Part shown: positions 25,083 to 33,100 of the stretch, one piece after another
How positions within the stretch are numbered: the stretch's first letter is position 1
How the letters are laid out: each line of letters opens with the position of its first letter
Assembly: GCF_001529295.1 (NCBI RefSeq)
Contig: NZ_LLWK01000026.1
Location: 1-64,000 of the forward strand
From: Flavobacterium sp. TAB 87
Lineage (GTDB): Bacteria; Bacteroidota; Bacteroidia; Flavobacteriales; Flavobacteriaceae
DNA: 64,000 nt
Direction: 5' to 3'
Made by a program: the position numbers and the translations under genes
The notes under the pieces: model-generated
The model's input: only the letters and a program-made list of their open reading frames with translations
What the model was told of the DNA's origin: nothing
Databases searched by the model: none

Positions 25083-25199
25083 TTCCCAAGGAGGCGGGAA
25101 TAAAAAAAAGTCCTCCAACATTAAAAAAAACTCTCACATCTTAATTAATTAGCACCAAAGCCAGCGTTGGAGGACATAAGTCTTCTAATGCTGGCTTTG
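25083..25199. promoter_or_regulatory. Mutually exclusive hairpins after the tail fibre gene
   Basis: TTCCC (25083-25087) pairs with GGGAA (25096-25100). GTCCTCCAAC (25110-25119) is the exact reverse complement of GTTGGAGGAC (25166-25175). A longer hairpin spans 25156-25199: CAAAGCCAGC...GAGGAC pairs with GTCTTC...GCTGGCTTTG around ATAA, with four mismatches in 20. Segment 25166-25175 can thus pair with either side. No T-run follows the large stem. Confidence 0.5.
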
Positions 25200-25274
25200 C
25201 TACCACCGCCACAATGAACGCTACAGTTAACTATAACTCAAGTTATACGGATATCATGTTGTATAAGTGATCTT

Positions 25275-25307
25275 AGTGTTTAAATAGTGTTTAAACTTAG
25301 TTTAAAA
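25275..25307. repeat. Short tandem repeat AGTGTTTAAA
   Basis: Two exact copies of AGTGTTTAAA (25275-25284, 25286-25295) with 11-bp period and a third degenerate one (25299-25307). One-turn spacing places them on one helix face, as in protein-binding arrays. They lie about 80 bp inside the proposed right end. Confidence 0.5.
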
Positions 25308-25333
25308 GCCTGTACGGATATGTACAGGCTTTT
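25304..25333 (+). terminator. Terminator near the prophage right end
   Basis: Perfect 12-bp stem AAAAGCCTGTAC / GTACAGGCTTTT with a 6-base loop (GGATAT), followed by a T-rich stretch. It would stop late phage transcription before the host gene. Confidence 0.75.
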
Positions 25334-25352
25334 GTTATTTTTGCTCGCAAAA

Positions 25353-25389
25353 TGTACATTTCAATTTAGATTTGTGTACATTTCAATTT
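25353..25389. repeat. Probable prophage right end with transposase-site-like repeats
   Basis: TGTACATTTCAATTT occurs at 25353-25367 and 25375-25389, exactly 22 bp apart, and another TGTACA lies at 25321. Mu has MuA-binding sites R1 and R2 adjacent at 22-bp spacing and R3 further in, so the arrangement is as expected for a Mu-like end. A CA dinucleotide at 25384-25385 fits the terminal CA of such elements, and from 25386 the frame continues as host regulator sequence. Confidence 0.6.
25367..25374 (+). promoter_or_regulatory. -7 promoter element at the prophage edge, facing outward
   Basis: TAGATTTG is an exact TAnnTTTG match between the two end repeats, 27 bases before the ATG at 25402. A TTTG at 25340-25343 is at the long end of allowed spacing. 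It could drive the truncated host regulator from phage DNA. Confidence 0.4.
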
Positions 25390-25401
25390 TTCGATTATAA
25401 A

Positions 25402-26685
25402 ATGTTCTTAAAAAAATATTTTGAAACTATTTTTACACTCAGCAATCCAAAAAATGTAGTCGATTTATTAGCTCAAAATACGATCGATGTGGTTTTATTA
25501 GACATGAATTATCGCATAGGTTTTGAAGATGGTAAAGAAGGTTTGTATTTATTAAAAGAGATAAAAACACTTTCGCCACGAACAGTAGTTATTTTAATGA
25601 CGGCTTTTGGTAAAGTAGAAACCGCTGTCGAAGGCTTAAAATCGGGCGCTTTTGATTATATTTTGAAACCTTGGGAAAATGAAAAATTGCTCGAAGTGGT
25701 CAAGCAAGCCGTACAGAAATCCCGCAAAGAGCAAAAGAAATGCGATGCTAATAACCCCGCTCTTGATTTTTTTATAGGAACTTCAGACGTAATAAAAAAA
25801 GTTTATGCTGTGGCAGATAAAGTAGCCAAAACCGATGCAAACGTTTTAATTTTAGGCGAAAACGGAACTGGAAAGTTTGTTTTATCTCATTATATTTTTA
25901 GTCAATCCGAACGGAAGGAAAGTCCATTCATTCATGTTGATTTAGGTTCTTTAAACAATTCTATTTTTGAAAGTGAACTATTTGGTTATGCCAAAGGCGC
26001 TTTTACGGACGCGAAGGTAGATACACCCGGACGTTTTGAAATGGCGCAAAATGGAACGATTTTTTTAGACGAAATAGGAAATGTGCCGCTTCATTTACAA
26101 TCAAAATTGCTGCAAGTTATTCAAACCAAAACAGTCACTCGATTGGGCGAAGCGAAAACTAGACCTTTGAATGTGCGTATCATTACTGCGACAAATTTGA
26201 ATTTGAAGGAAGAAGTAGCCAACAAAAATTTTAGAGAAGATTTGTATTACCGCATTAATACGATGGAAATTATATTACCACCTTTGAGAGAAAGAGACGC
26301 TGACAAAATACCATTAGCTGACTATCTTCTGCAAAAAATGAGTATTAAATACCAGCGAGAAGCCATTACTTTTGACGAAAAAGTATTCGCAGCAATCGAA
26401 AAACACGCCTGGAATGGTAATATTCGGGAAATGGAAAACAGAATAGAACGCGCAGTAATTTTATGTGAAAACAATACAATTACTGTTTCTGACTTAGATT
26501 TAGACCAACTAACAGCGTACGAAGAAAATACAAACGATCATCAACTTTGGTCAATAGAAAAAAATACAGTTGAAAAAGCGCTTCTAAAAAACAACAATAA
26601 TATCAGTAAAACGGCCGAAGACTTAGGATTATCAAGAGGTGCATTGTACCGCCGTTTAGAAAAACATAACATTAGCACTAATTAA
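25402..26685 (+). CDS. Sigma-54-dependent response regulator, N-terminus removed by prophage
   Basis: The frame enters the receiver at KMFLKKYFETIFTLSNP and lacks the normal first ~18 residues with the acidic Asp pair. The phospho-acceptor Asp (VVLLDMNY), Thr (LMTAFGK) and Lys (ILKPWEN) remain. Then come an AAA+ domain with GENGTGKF Walker A, a GAFTDA loop (a variant of the sigma-54-contacting GAFTGA), FLDEIGN Walker B, and a C-terminal Fis-type HTH (SKTAEDLGLSRGALYRRLEKH). ATG 25402 is the first ATG; a TTG at 25372 lies within phage repeats. The kinase gene follows one base later. Regulation by phosphorylation is probably impaired. Confidence 0.82.
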   Translation: MFLKKYFETIFTLSNPKNVVDLLAQNTIDVVLLDMNYRIGFEDGKEGLYLLKEIKTLSPRTVVILMTAFGKVETAVEGLKSGAFDYILKPWENEKLLEVVKQAVQKSRKEQKKCDANNPALDFFIGTSDVIKKVYAVADKVAKTDANVLILGENGTGKFVLSHYIFSQSERKESPFIHVDLGSLNNSIFESELFGYAKGAFTDAKVDTPGRFEMAQNGTIFLDEIGNVPLHLQSKLLQVIQTKTVTRLGEAKTRPLNVRIITATNLNLKEEVANKNFREDLYYRINTMEIILPPLRERDADKIPLADYLLQKMSIKYQREAITFDEKVFAAIEKHAWNGNIREMENRIERAVILCENNTITVSDLDLDQLTAYEENTNDHQLWSIEKNTVEKALLKNNNNISKTAEDLGLSRGALYRRLEKHNISTN

Positions 26686-26686
26686 T

Positions 26687-28021
26687 ATGTTTAAATCTTT
26701 TAAAATTTACAATCTGCTTTTTGCACGATTGATTCTGATTCTTTTAATGAGTGCAATGTCTATTTTTCTATTTGAAAAAGAACTTATTTTTACTTCTACT
26801 TTTGTAGTTTTCATCGTATTATTGCTTGTTGTAGAACTTTATATCCATGTTAAAAATGTATTTTCTATTTACGACAGAACTATTACTTCCATCTTAAAAA
26901 ATGATTTTACTGCTGACTATTCAACCTATAGCGGCTATAAAAACTATGTAGAATTGTTTCAATTATATGAACGTTTAAAAAGCAAGGAAAAGGAAGAAAC
27001 TTCCAAAGACATCGTGTATCGCTCGATTTTAAATAATATAGAAAGTGGTATAATTATTCTGCAAAAAGAAGAAACCGATTGGAAAATATTTTTGATGAAT
27101 GATTACTTTTCTAAACATTTTCAAGTTCCTAAAGTATCCAAATGGAAATACCTTAAAAATCAATTGCCGTCTTTATGCCAGATCATCGAAGATCATCATT
27201 TTCAGGAACTTAAAACTTCATTAGAAATTCGTGTCAATCAGCAAGAGAACCAAACTTTTGCGTTGCAAACGGCAAGAAATGAAATTTACAATCAAGATTA
27301 TTTCATTGTTTTATTGGACTCCATACAGAATGTAATTGAGAAAAAAGAAAAAGAAGCGTGGATTAATTTGATGAAAGTGATTTCGCATGAACTTTTAAAT
27401 TCCATTACTCCAATTCGATCGCTTTCGCAAAATTTACAAGATGTAGTACAGCAAGAAACCATTTCTACAGAAGATTTAGACGACATGAAAAATAGCGTCG
27501 CGGCGATGCTTAGACGAAGTGATCATTTGCAGCAGTTTGTAGAAAGTTATCGCAAATTAGCGATGTTGCCGTCGCCTAAGAAAGAAAAAATTAAGCTTCA
27601 GCAACTGATGGACAATAGTCTGCAGTTGATGGCACCACTTTTTAAACAAGAACAAATTGAAGTAATCAACACCATTTCTTTAAACCACAACTTGAATGTC
27701 GATCTCCAGCAGATGGAACAAGTTTTAATTAATTTATTTACCAATTGTAGGTACGCGTTAAAAGAAGTAGCACACAAGCAAATCTATATTTCGGCTGAAG
27801 CTAAAGAAAATAGAGTTTTTATATACATTTCAGATAATGGAAACGGTATCGAAAAAGAAATTGAAAATAAAATATTTTTACCCTTTTTTACTACTCGTAA
27901 AGAGGGAGCTGGAATTGGTTTGACTTTATCCAAAAACATAATCGAGTCACACGGCGGATATTTGGCTTATAGAAATGAGAACAACAAAACTACTTTTGTA
28001 ATTTGTTTAGTTGATTTGTAA
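26687..28021 (+). CDS. Sensor histidine kinase, partner of the truncated regulator
   Basis: Two membrane segments near the N-terminus (about residues 7-28 and 34-53), a short PAS-like middle, then a kinase core: H-box VISHELLNSITPIRSL, N-box LINLFTNCRYAL, G1 DNGNGI, F-box FFTTRKEGAG and G2 GAGIGL. It autophosphorylates the H-box His and would pass phosphate to the adjacent regulator. No large external domain lies between the membrane segments, so it probably senses signals within or at the membrane. The stimulus is unknown. Confidence 0.88.
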   Translation: MFKSFKIYNLLFARLILILLMSAMSIFLFEKELIFTSTFVVFIVLLLVVELYIHVKNVFSIYDRTITSILKNDFTADYSTYSGYKNYVELFQLYERLKSKEKEETSKDIVYRSILNNIESGIIILQKEETDWKIFLMNDYFSKHFQVPKVSKWKYLKNQLPSLCQIIEDHHFQELKTSLEIRVNQQENQTFALQTARNEIYNQDYFIVLLDSIQNVIEKKEKEAWINLMKVISHELLNSITPIRSLSQNLQDVVQQETISTEDLDDMKNSVAAMLRRSDHLQQFVESYRKLAMLPSPKKEKIKLQQLMDNSLQLMAPLFKQEQIEVINTISLNHNLNVDLQQMEQVLINLFTNCRYALKEVAHKQIYISAEAKENRVFIYISDNGNGIEKEIENKIFLPFFTTRKEGAGIGLTLSKNIIESHGGYLAYRNENNKTTFVICLVDL

Positions 28022-28084
28022 CATTAAAAAAAACAGCAAATAGAATACTCTTGAAGATTTTAAAATTTTAGAATTTATATTTTT

Positions 28085-28846
28085 CTATTCCTCAAAATGA
28101 AGCAATTTCAACACGGCCGCTTTCTTGTTAACAACTGTGCTATCAGCTTTCTTTTGCAAGCGTTCGTTGTCGGTAAAATAAAATTTATACTTCGCTTTTG
28201 AAAGTTTGATCTTAAAATCATCAAAATTACTCCCTTTTACATCCACTCCTGTTTTAAACGGAATCGGTGATTTGAGTACAGAAATATGATAATTATAACT
28301 CAAATCTAAGTTCTGAATTCCGCCAATTGCAAATTCGTATCGATCTATTGCAATAAGCGAAGGCAATAATTCTAACTTGCTGTCACTAATAATCATTTCG
28401 GCATGTAGCGATTCTATTGGATTTTTCTCTTTTGACTTAAACATAAATGTCTTCGCCAATTCTCTAAACGTCTCACTGTCAAAAGCCATTATATTAGTGG
28501 CTTGTAATCCAGCGACACCTTTTATAGTCTCGCTTTTCATTTCCATATTCTTGTCTAGTTTTGCGAGTCCTTTAATTCTAAAATCGACCAAACCTTCAAA
28601 AGATTTGATCACTGGAAATAGCGAGTCCAACACCGGAAGCATTTCGGCCAAACGTGACATTTCTACTTTATTCAAATTAAAATCAAAGTTTACATTTGCC
28701 TCTTTTTCGTTGAGATAAGTGTAGCTCACATTAGTAGACAATTCAGCAGCGAGCGTTTTCATTTTGGCATTAGAGAGTTTTACTTTTCCTTCTTTTACTA
28801 TTATATTTCCCCGAATATCGTCAATGTCCATTGTTCCAAACTTCAA
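28085..28846 (-). CDS. AsmA-like protein, C-terminal fragment (frameshifted)
   Basis: This is the C-terminal part of an AsmA family protein (AMKTLAAELSTNVSYTYLN, DFRIKGLAKL, TIKGVAGLQATNIMAFD). In its own frame it has no ATG at the start, only a TTG overlapping the preceding stop. Sequence continuity across the junction (KLKFGTMDIDDI follows naturally after NIDLFLTATLT) points to a one-base deletion splitting one long gene. Unless expressed separately, this portion would not be translated. Confidence 0.75.
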   Translation of the reverse strand: MKFGTMDIDDIRGNIIVKEGKVKLSNAKMKTLAAELSTNVSYTYLNEKEANVNFDFNLNKVEMSRLAEMLPVLDSLFPVIKSFEGLVDFRIKGLAKLDKNMEMKSETIKGVAGLQATNIMAFDSETFRELAKTFMFKSKEKNPIESLHAEMIISDSKLELLPSLIAIDRYEFAIGGIQNLDLSYNYHISVLKSPIPFKTGVDVKGSNFDDFKIKLSKAKYKFYFTDNERLQKKADSTVVNKKAAVLKLLHFEE

Positions 28847-31098
28847 CTTGTTAATGTGGCTGTCAAAAACAAATCAATATTTTTAGGAATTTGAATGATC
28901 TTTTTCTCTTCTGAAGTTTGCGGCACTGGCGCATTTAAAATTTCAGCTGGCGAAGATGCTTTTGGTTCTTTTTCGTCTTTTACTACTTTTTGTGATGCTT
29001 GATTGAAAGCGGTCATCAATTGATTGGTATCAATAAATTTCGAATAGAGAGACAAACGAGCCGTTACTTTTTCGTCTTTATATTTGTCTGACAGTAGCCC
29101 TTTTACATTGTCAATAGACCCTGTAAGAGTTACATCTGATTTGCCAAAAGTTAACTTGGCATTTGTTAATTCCAGCAATTTTTCTTTCAGCGTAAGCGTG
29201 GTGTTTTCTATTTTTATGGGCATTCCCAAACCTGGTGCGTAAGCCATCATTTGTTCAAACTGAACAATTCCGTATGGAATCCATTTTTTCTGACTGTTGC
29301 GTTGTAATTTTACGGTGTACTTTCCGCCTTTGATACCTGCAAAATGTTTATCGACGTAAATACCCAAACTGTCTAATTTAAAATTAGAACTTATAAAGGC
29401 TTTGGATTTATCGTTACGATTCCCTTGTACGTTTACTGCTATTTTTCCGCCTTTTAGTTCTGCTTTTTTATTCAAACCTGCCTGAAATGTAATTGTTCCT
29501 GTTTGTACATCTGCTATAAGTACTGATTTGTCAGCTAGCGTACGATCTATACTAAAATTCATTTTAAGTTGATCGGCCTTTACATAGTGATTTGCTAATT
29601 TTTTCAACTCCATTGCTCTGATACCAATAAAGCCAGAAAGTAGTTGCTCGCTTTTTAATGCACTGTTAAAATCGAGTTGTTTTACTTTCAGCGAAAGCGA
29701 ATCTTTGGGAATGGTTATAGTAAGATTATTTACTAAAGCTTTCCCTTTTATTTGCAGTGAACTGATGTCTTGTTCCTTAATATCATTGATATTAAAAGAG
29801 GTTTGCATATCAATATTTATGTTTCCTTGAGCGGTCACATCAGGACTAAACGGTACTACTTTATTGAGTTTTGTAATGTCTACGTTTCCTTTTAAGATAG
29901 TTTTTAGAAACGGATGTACCATTAAATTTTCGACTGCTAAATTTCCTTGCAAATTAATCCCAAAACCTTTTAAGTCTAGGTTGCTAATAGTAAGATGAGA
30001 ACTTTTTTTGTCTTTAAAGTCAAGCCTCAACTTTAAATCGGTGGCAATATGATTGATGGATCCTGGATAATCGACATACTGAAATTCTCCGTTTTTAATA
30101 CTCGCATGAAGTTGGGTAAGCGGATAAACATTTTTGCCATAAAACCCCTTTATTGTAGCAAGAAAAGTTACTTCGCCTTTCACGTTTATTTTTTCTTTCT
30201 GAACAATTTTTTCAGGAATCAAATCTAATACCGATTTCAAATCGGGAACTTTTAGTCGCAAAGTTAAATCTGTGGCGAATTTTTTACCCACCATGTCCCT
30301 CTTAATAAAGCCATTTACCAATAAATCGACACCATTAATATTGATTCCTCCCTTGGTAAATAAAAGCTTGTGTTCTTTTCGCAAAAACGTCAATTCGGTA
30401 TTAATTCCGCCTTTAGAATTTTGTAAGAGCTTGAAACCTTCTTTTACAAATTTAATTTTCTTTATATCTGCATTTAACGTGCAAGCTATCTTTTCTTTCT
30501 CATAACTCATTTTAAAATTGGTAGAAAGGCTATCAATACTAAGTAAATCGTTGGTTACTTGATTGGCATATTTAACTTGTATTCGATTGAGATTTAATTT
30601 TTTAATATAGAGCTCGTTAATTTTAAAATCTGACTCCGGGTTCTCTACTTTTTTGTCCTCTATATTTTTTGTTTTCAGTATATCCCAGTTGAGTTTGCCG
30701 TTTTTATCAATTAACACGTTGACAGATGCTTGGCGAAGTGCTATGTTTTTGATGTCTATAATTTTATTTAGCAACAGCTTTCTAACGTTAAACTCGGCAT
30801 TACAAGAATTTAAAAGCAGTAAAGTATCCTGCTTATTAGTTAGTTTTCCCTTTTTTATTTCGACTCCAAAATTAGGAAAAGAAGAGAAAAAAGTAAATTC
30901 GGCACTTTCACAGTAAAACTTCCCTTCGATATTTTCGTTGACAATTTTAACTAACTCTGGAGTCAATTTTTCTGGAGTAAAAACAAAGTTAACAAGAGCT
31001 CCAATAGCCAAAATTACTATTAGAAATATACTAAAAACGGTACATACAGCTATTTTTAGCCACTTCTTCCAACTCCTTAATTTTCCCGCTTCCTTCAT
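28843..31098 (-). CDS. AsmA-like membrane-anchored protein, N-terminal fragment (751 aa)
   Basis: One N-terminal membrane segment (AVCTVFSIFLIVILAIGALVNFVF) is followed by AsmA-type beta-rich repeats, with the conserved opening TPEKLTPELVKIVNENI and many LxG/VxG strands. Proteins of this group are inner-membrane-anchored periplasmic bridges implicated in outer-membrane lipid or protein homeostasis. The gene ends early at TGA after DLFLTATLTS; the missing C-terminus continues in another frame at 28846. The combined length of ~1,000 aa fits intact relatives. Confidence 0.82.
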   Translation of the reverse strand: MKEAGKLRSWKKWLKIAVCTVFSIFLIVILAIGALVNFVFTPEKLTPELVKIVNENIEGKFYCESAEFTFFSSFPNFGVEIKKGKLTNKQDTLLLLNSCNAEFNVRKLLLNKIIDIKNIALRQASVNVLIDKNGKLNWDILKTKNIEDKKVENPESDFKINELYIKKLNLNRIQVKYANQVTNDLLSIDSLSTNFKMSYEKEKIACTLNADIKKIKFVKEGFKLLQNSKGGINTELTFLRKEHKLLFTKGGININGVDLLVNGFIKRDMVGKKFATDLTLRLKVPDLKSVLDLIPEKIVQKEKINVKGEVTFLATIKGFYGKNVYPLTQLHASIKNGEFQYVDYPGSINHIATDLKLRLDFKDKKSSHLTISNLDLKGFGINLQGNLAVENLMVHPFLKTILKGNVDITKLNKVVPFSPDVTAQGNINIDMQTSFNINDIKEQDISSLQIKGKALVNNLTITIPKDSLSLKVKQLDFNSALKSEQLLSGFIGIRAMELKKLANHYVKADQLKMNFSIDRTLADKSVLIADVQTGTITFQAGLNKKAELKGGKIAVNVQGNRNDKSKAFISSNFKLDSLGIYVDKHFAGIKGGKYTVKLQRNSQKKWIPYGIVQFEQMMAYAPGLGMPIKIENTTLTLKEKLLELTNAKLTFGKSDVTLTGSIDNVKGLLSDKYKDEKVTARLSLYSKFIDTNQLMTAFNQASQKVVKDEKEPKASSPAEILNAPVPQTSEEKKIIQIPKNIDLFLTATLTS

Positions 31099-31368
31099 TG
31101 TTTTTTATTCTATTATGATAAAAATATAATTCTTTGTCGAAATACATTTAAAAATTTGTCTAAATGTTTTTGATAAAACAAATGCTGGTCAACACTATTT
31201 TCAGCAAAAGCGTAACAAATCCTTTTATTTCGTTGACGCAGATCGACTTGAAGCGGTCGCATAGAAAATAATTTTTAAAATTCAAATAATAATTAATTTG
31301 GCAGAACTTAAAACTCAGAAAATTCTACGGCCAAAATTTACAATTTTTAGGGCAATAAAAATGCGCTA

Positions 31369-31404
31369 AAAGTGGGTAATTGGTACAAAGTGGGTAATTT
31401 TTAC
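31369..31404. repeat. 18-bp-period tandem repeat upstream of the glycosyltransferase
   Basis: AAAGTGGGTAATT occurs exactly at 31369-31381 and 31387-31399, each followed by two variable bases and TACA, so the repeat is AAAGTGGGTAATTnnTACA with 18-bp period. It lies about 120 bp before the glycosyltransferase start and looks like a pair of operator sites. The rest of the 31,099-31,519 gap has no gene that I can support. Confidence 0.5.
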
Positions 31405-31519
31405 ACACTTTAAAAATCTGGCACCAAACACAAAGACCTGATTTACAACTAGAACTAACTTCGGAACAAAACTTGCTTAGTTGTTTGAAAACAATTACAC
31501 ATCATTTTTAGTTCTTTAT

Positions 31520-32929
31520 ATGAAAACACAAACCCTCACTCCTACAGACATTTTATTGGATACTGAACAAACAGGTCCTATAAACGCAACAGATCATTCT
31601 AAAAGCGTTATTGCTAACCGAATCGTTTTAACAGCAACGATGTTATTGTTATTTGGTGGTGCTGCACTAGTATATTTTTTGCAACCTCATTTTTATAATT
31701 TTAACGAAAGCAGGATCAATTCGCCAATTGGCTTAACTTTTCTTGCAGTAACATCAGCGTTGCTACTATTTAAAGTTTCGTTTTTATTGTACAATGTTTA
31801 TTTATACTTTCAATACAAACCAATTGCATCTGTAACCGATGAATTGTTGCCAACTTGTACGATAATCGTTCCCGCGTATAACGAAGGAAATTTAGTATAT
31901 GACACCTTATTGAGTATTGCCAATAGTGATTTTCCAAAACATAAATTACAAATTTTAGCAATTGATGATGGAAGTAAAGATGACACTTGGTATTGGATGA
32001 ATAAAGCCAAACAAGAATTAGGTGACCAAATAGTGGTTTTTCAACAACCTGAAAACAAAGGAAAAAGACATGCACTTTACCGTGGTTTTAATTTAGGAAC
32101 TGGCGAAGTTTTTGTAACCATCGACAGTGATTCTATTATTAAACCAGATACATTAAGAAACTTAGTAAGTCCGTTTGTGACTGATAAAAATTGTGGTGCT
32201 GTCGCAGGAAATGTTCGTGTATTAAACAACAAGACTGCTATTTTACCTAAAATGTTAAACGTAAGTTTTGTAATGAGTTTTGAATTTGTAAGATCAGTTG
32301 AAAGCCAATTAGGAAGTGTATTGTGCACGCCTGGTGCTTTGGCAGCATACAGAAGTTCTTCTGTATTTAAATGTCTTCCAGATTGGATCAATCAAACCTT
32401 TATGGGAGAAGCTTCAGACATTGGTGAAGATCGAGCAATGACCAATATGATTTTAAAACAAGGTAAAAAAGTGCTTTTTCAAAGAAATGCTTTAGTGTTA
32501 ACTGACGTTCCAGAAAAATATAAGGGATTGTACAAAATGTTCATCCGTTGGGGAAGAAGTAACGTTCGTGAAAATTTGGTTATGGCCAAATATGTATTTA
32601 CAGATTTCAAGAAAGAGTCTAAAGTTGGCACGAGACTATTGTTTACAAATCAGTTTTTAAGCATTTTAATGACGTATCCTTTCTTACTTTTTATGTTGTA
32701 CTTTATTGTCGTGCATCCGTTGCTATTTTTAAGTTCTACCCTATTAGGAATTTTAATTGTATCTAGTTTTCCAGTATTGTTTTATGCCAAAAGATACAGT
32801 GCTAGCGAATCTTTATGGGCGTATGCTTATAGCGTCCTATACACTTTTGGATTGTTCTGGATTCCGCCTTATGCGATTGCAACTGCAGGACGTAGTGGTT
32901 GGTTAACCCGCGAACTACCTCAGAAATAA
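31520..32929 (+). CDS. Processive family 2 glycosyltransferase (hyaluronan synthase/NodC/PgaC type)
   Basis: Start at ATG 31520 (MKTQTL), preferred over a non-consensus start 39 bases upstream. Two N-terminal membrane segments (about residues 35-55 and 70-92), a GT-2 core with TIIVPAYNEG, DDGSKDDT, TIDSDS and GEDRAMT, then R-W-G-R-S as the acceptor/processivity motif, and four C-terminal membrane segments. These enzymes polymerise and export a polysaccharide across the inner membrane. The product sugar cannot be told from sequence. A terminator follows. Confidence 0.85.
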   Translation: MKTQTLTPTDILLDTEQTGPINATDHSKSVIANRIVLTATMLLLFGGAALVYFLQPHFYNFNESRINSPIGLTFLAVTSALLLFKVSFLLYNVYLYFQYKPIASVTDELLPTCTIIVPAYNEGNLVYDTLLSIANSDFPKHKLQILAIDDGSKDDTWYWMNKAKQELGDQIVVFQQPENKGKRHALYRGFNLGTGEVFVTIDSDSIIKPDTLRNLVSPFVTDKNCGAVAGNVRVLNNKTAILPKMLNVSFVMSFEFVRSVESQLGSVLCTPGALAAYRSSSVFKCLPDWINQTFMGEASDIGEDRAMTNMILKQGKKVLFQRNALVLTDVPEKYKGLYKMFIRWGRSNVRENLVMAKYVFTDFKKESKVGTRLLFTNQFLSILMTYPFLLFMLYFIVVHPLLFLSSTLLGILIVSSFPVLFYAKRYSASESLWAYAYSVLYTFGLFWIPPYAIATAGRSGWLTRELPQK

Positions 32930-32953
32930 AACTACAAACTAACTATATTTCCC

Positions 32954-32983
32954 TCAAGAGCCACTTTTTTAAGTGGCTCTTGA
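32954..32983. terminator. Terminator after the glycosyltransferase
   Basis: Perfect 13-bp stem TCAAGAGCCACTT / AAGTGGCTCTTGA with a TTTT loop. A short T-rich stretch follows. It may serve the rightward gene. Confidence 0.7.
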
Positions 32984-33000
32984 ATTTTGCAATAAGCTAT

Positions 33001-33032
33001 AAAAAAAACGTCTCAAAAATTAATTGGAGACG
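33001..33032 (-). terminator. Terminator of the sialic acid operon
   Basis: On the minus strand a stem CGTCTC / GAGACG is followed by eight T, about 70 bases past the epimerase stop. Confidence 0.65.
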
Positions 33033-33100
33033 CTTGTTGTTTGATTTATTTTCTTGTATTATGCTTAGTACTGTAGCTTTATAATCTCATTCTTTACCGG

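Larger units (their letters stand above)
1..25385. mobile_element. Mu-like prophage, right portion
   Basis: A continuous block of phage genes includes Mu-type signatures: gp28-like terminase, gp29-like (DUF935) portal, gpF-like minor head protein, gpG-like morphogenesis protein, DUF2586-type sheath, tube, tail chaperone with frameshift, tape measure, late-control-D-like hub and LysM baseplate protein. The left end, with transposase genes, is outside the window. The right end is placed near 25,385 because two copies of a 15-bp repeat with 22-bp period lie there, a CA dinucleotide follows, and the next bases continue a host response-regulator reading frame. The head module is inverted relative to the tail module. 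The prophage assignment is firm; the exact end is inferred to within about 10 bp. Confidence 0.88.

Noticed and set aside
25156..25199. attC-like site at the end of the prophage
   Set aside because: It is one long hairpin with a 4-base loop, lacks paired outer GTTAT-type boxes and has no matching boundary repeat.
26000..26030. GAFTDA loop in the response regulator as a loss-of-function mutation
   Set aside because: GAFTDA is a recurring natural variant of GAFTGA in this protein family, so it is not evidence of decay by itself.
28085..28846. Independent gene starting at TTG 28846
   Set aside because: No conserved start or separate domain; the sequence reads as direct continuation of the upstream AsmA fragment.
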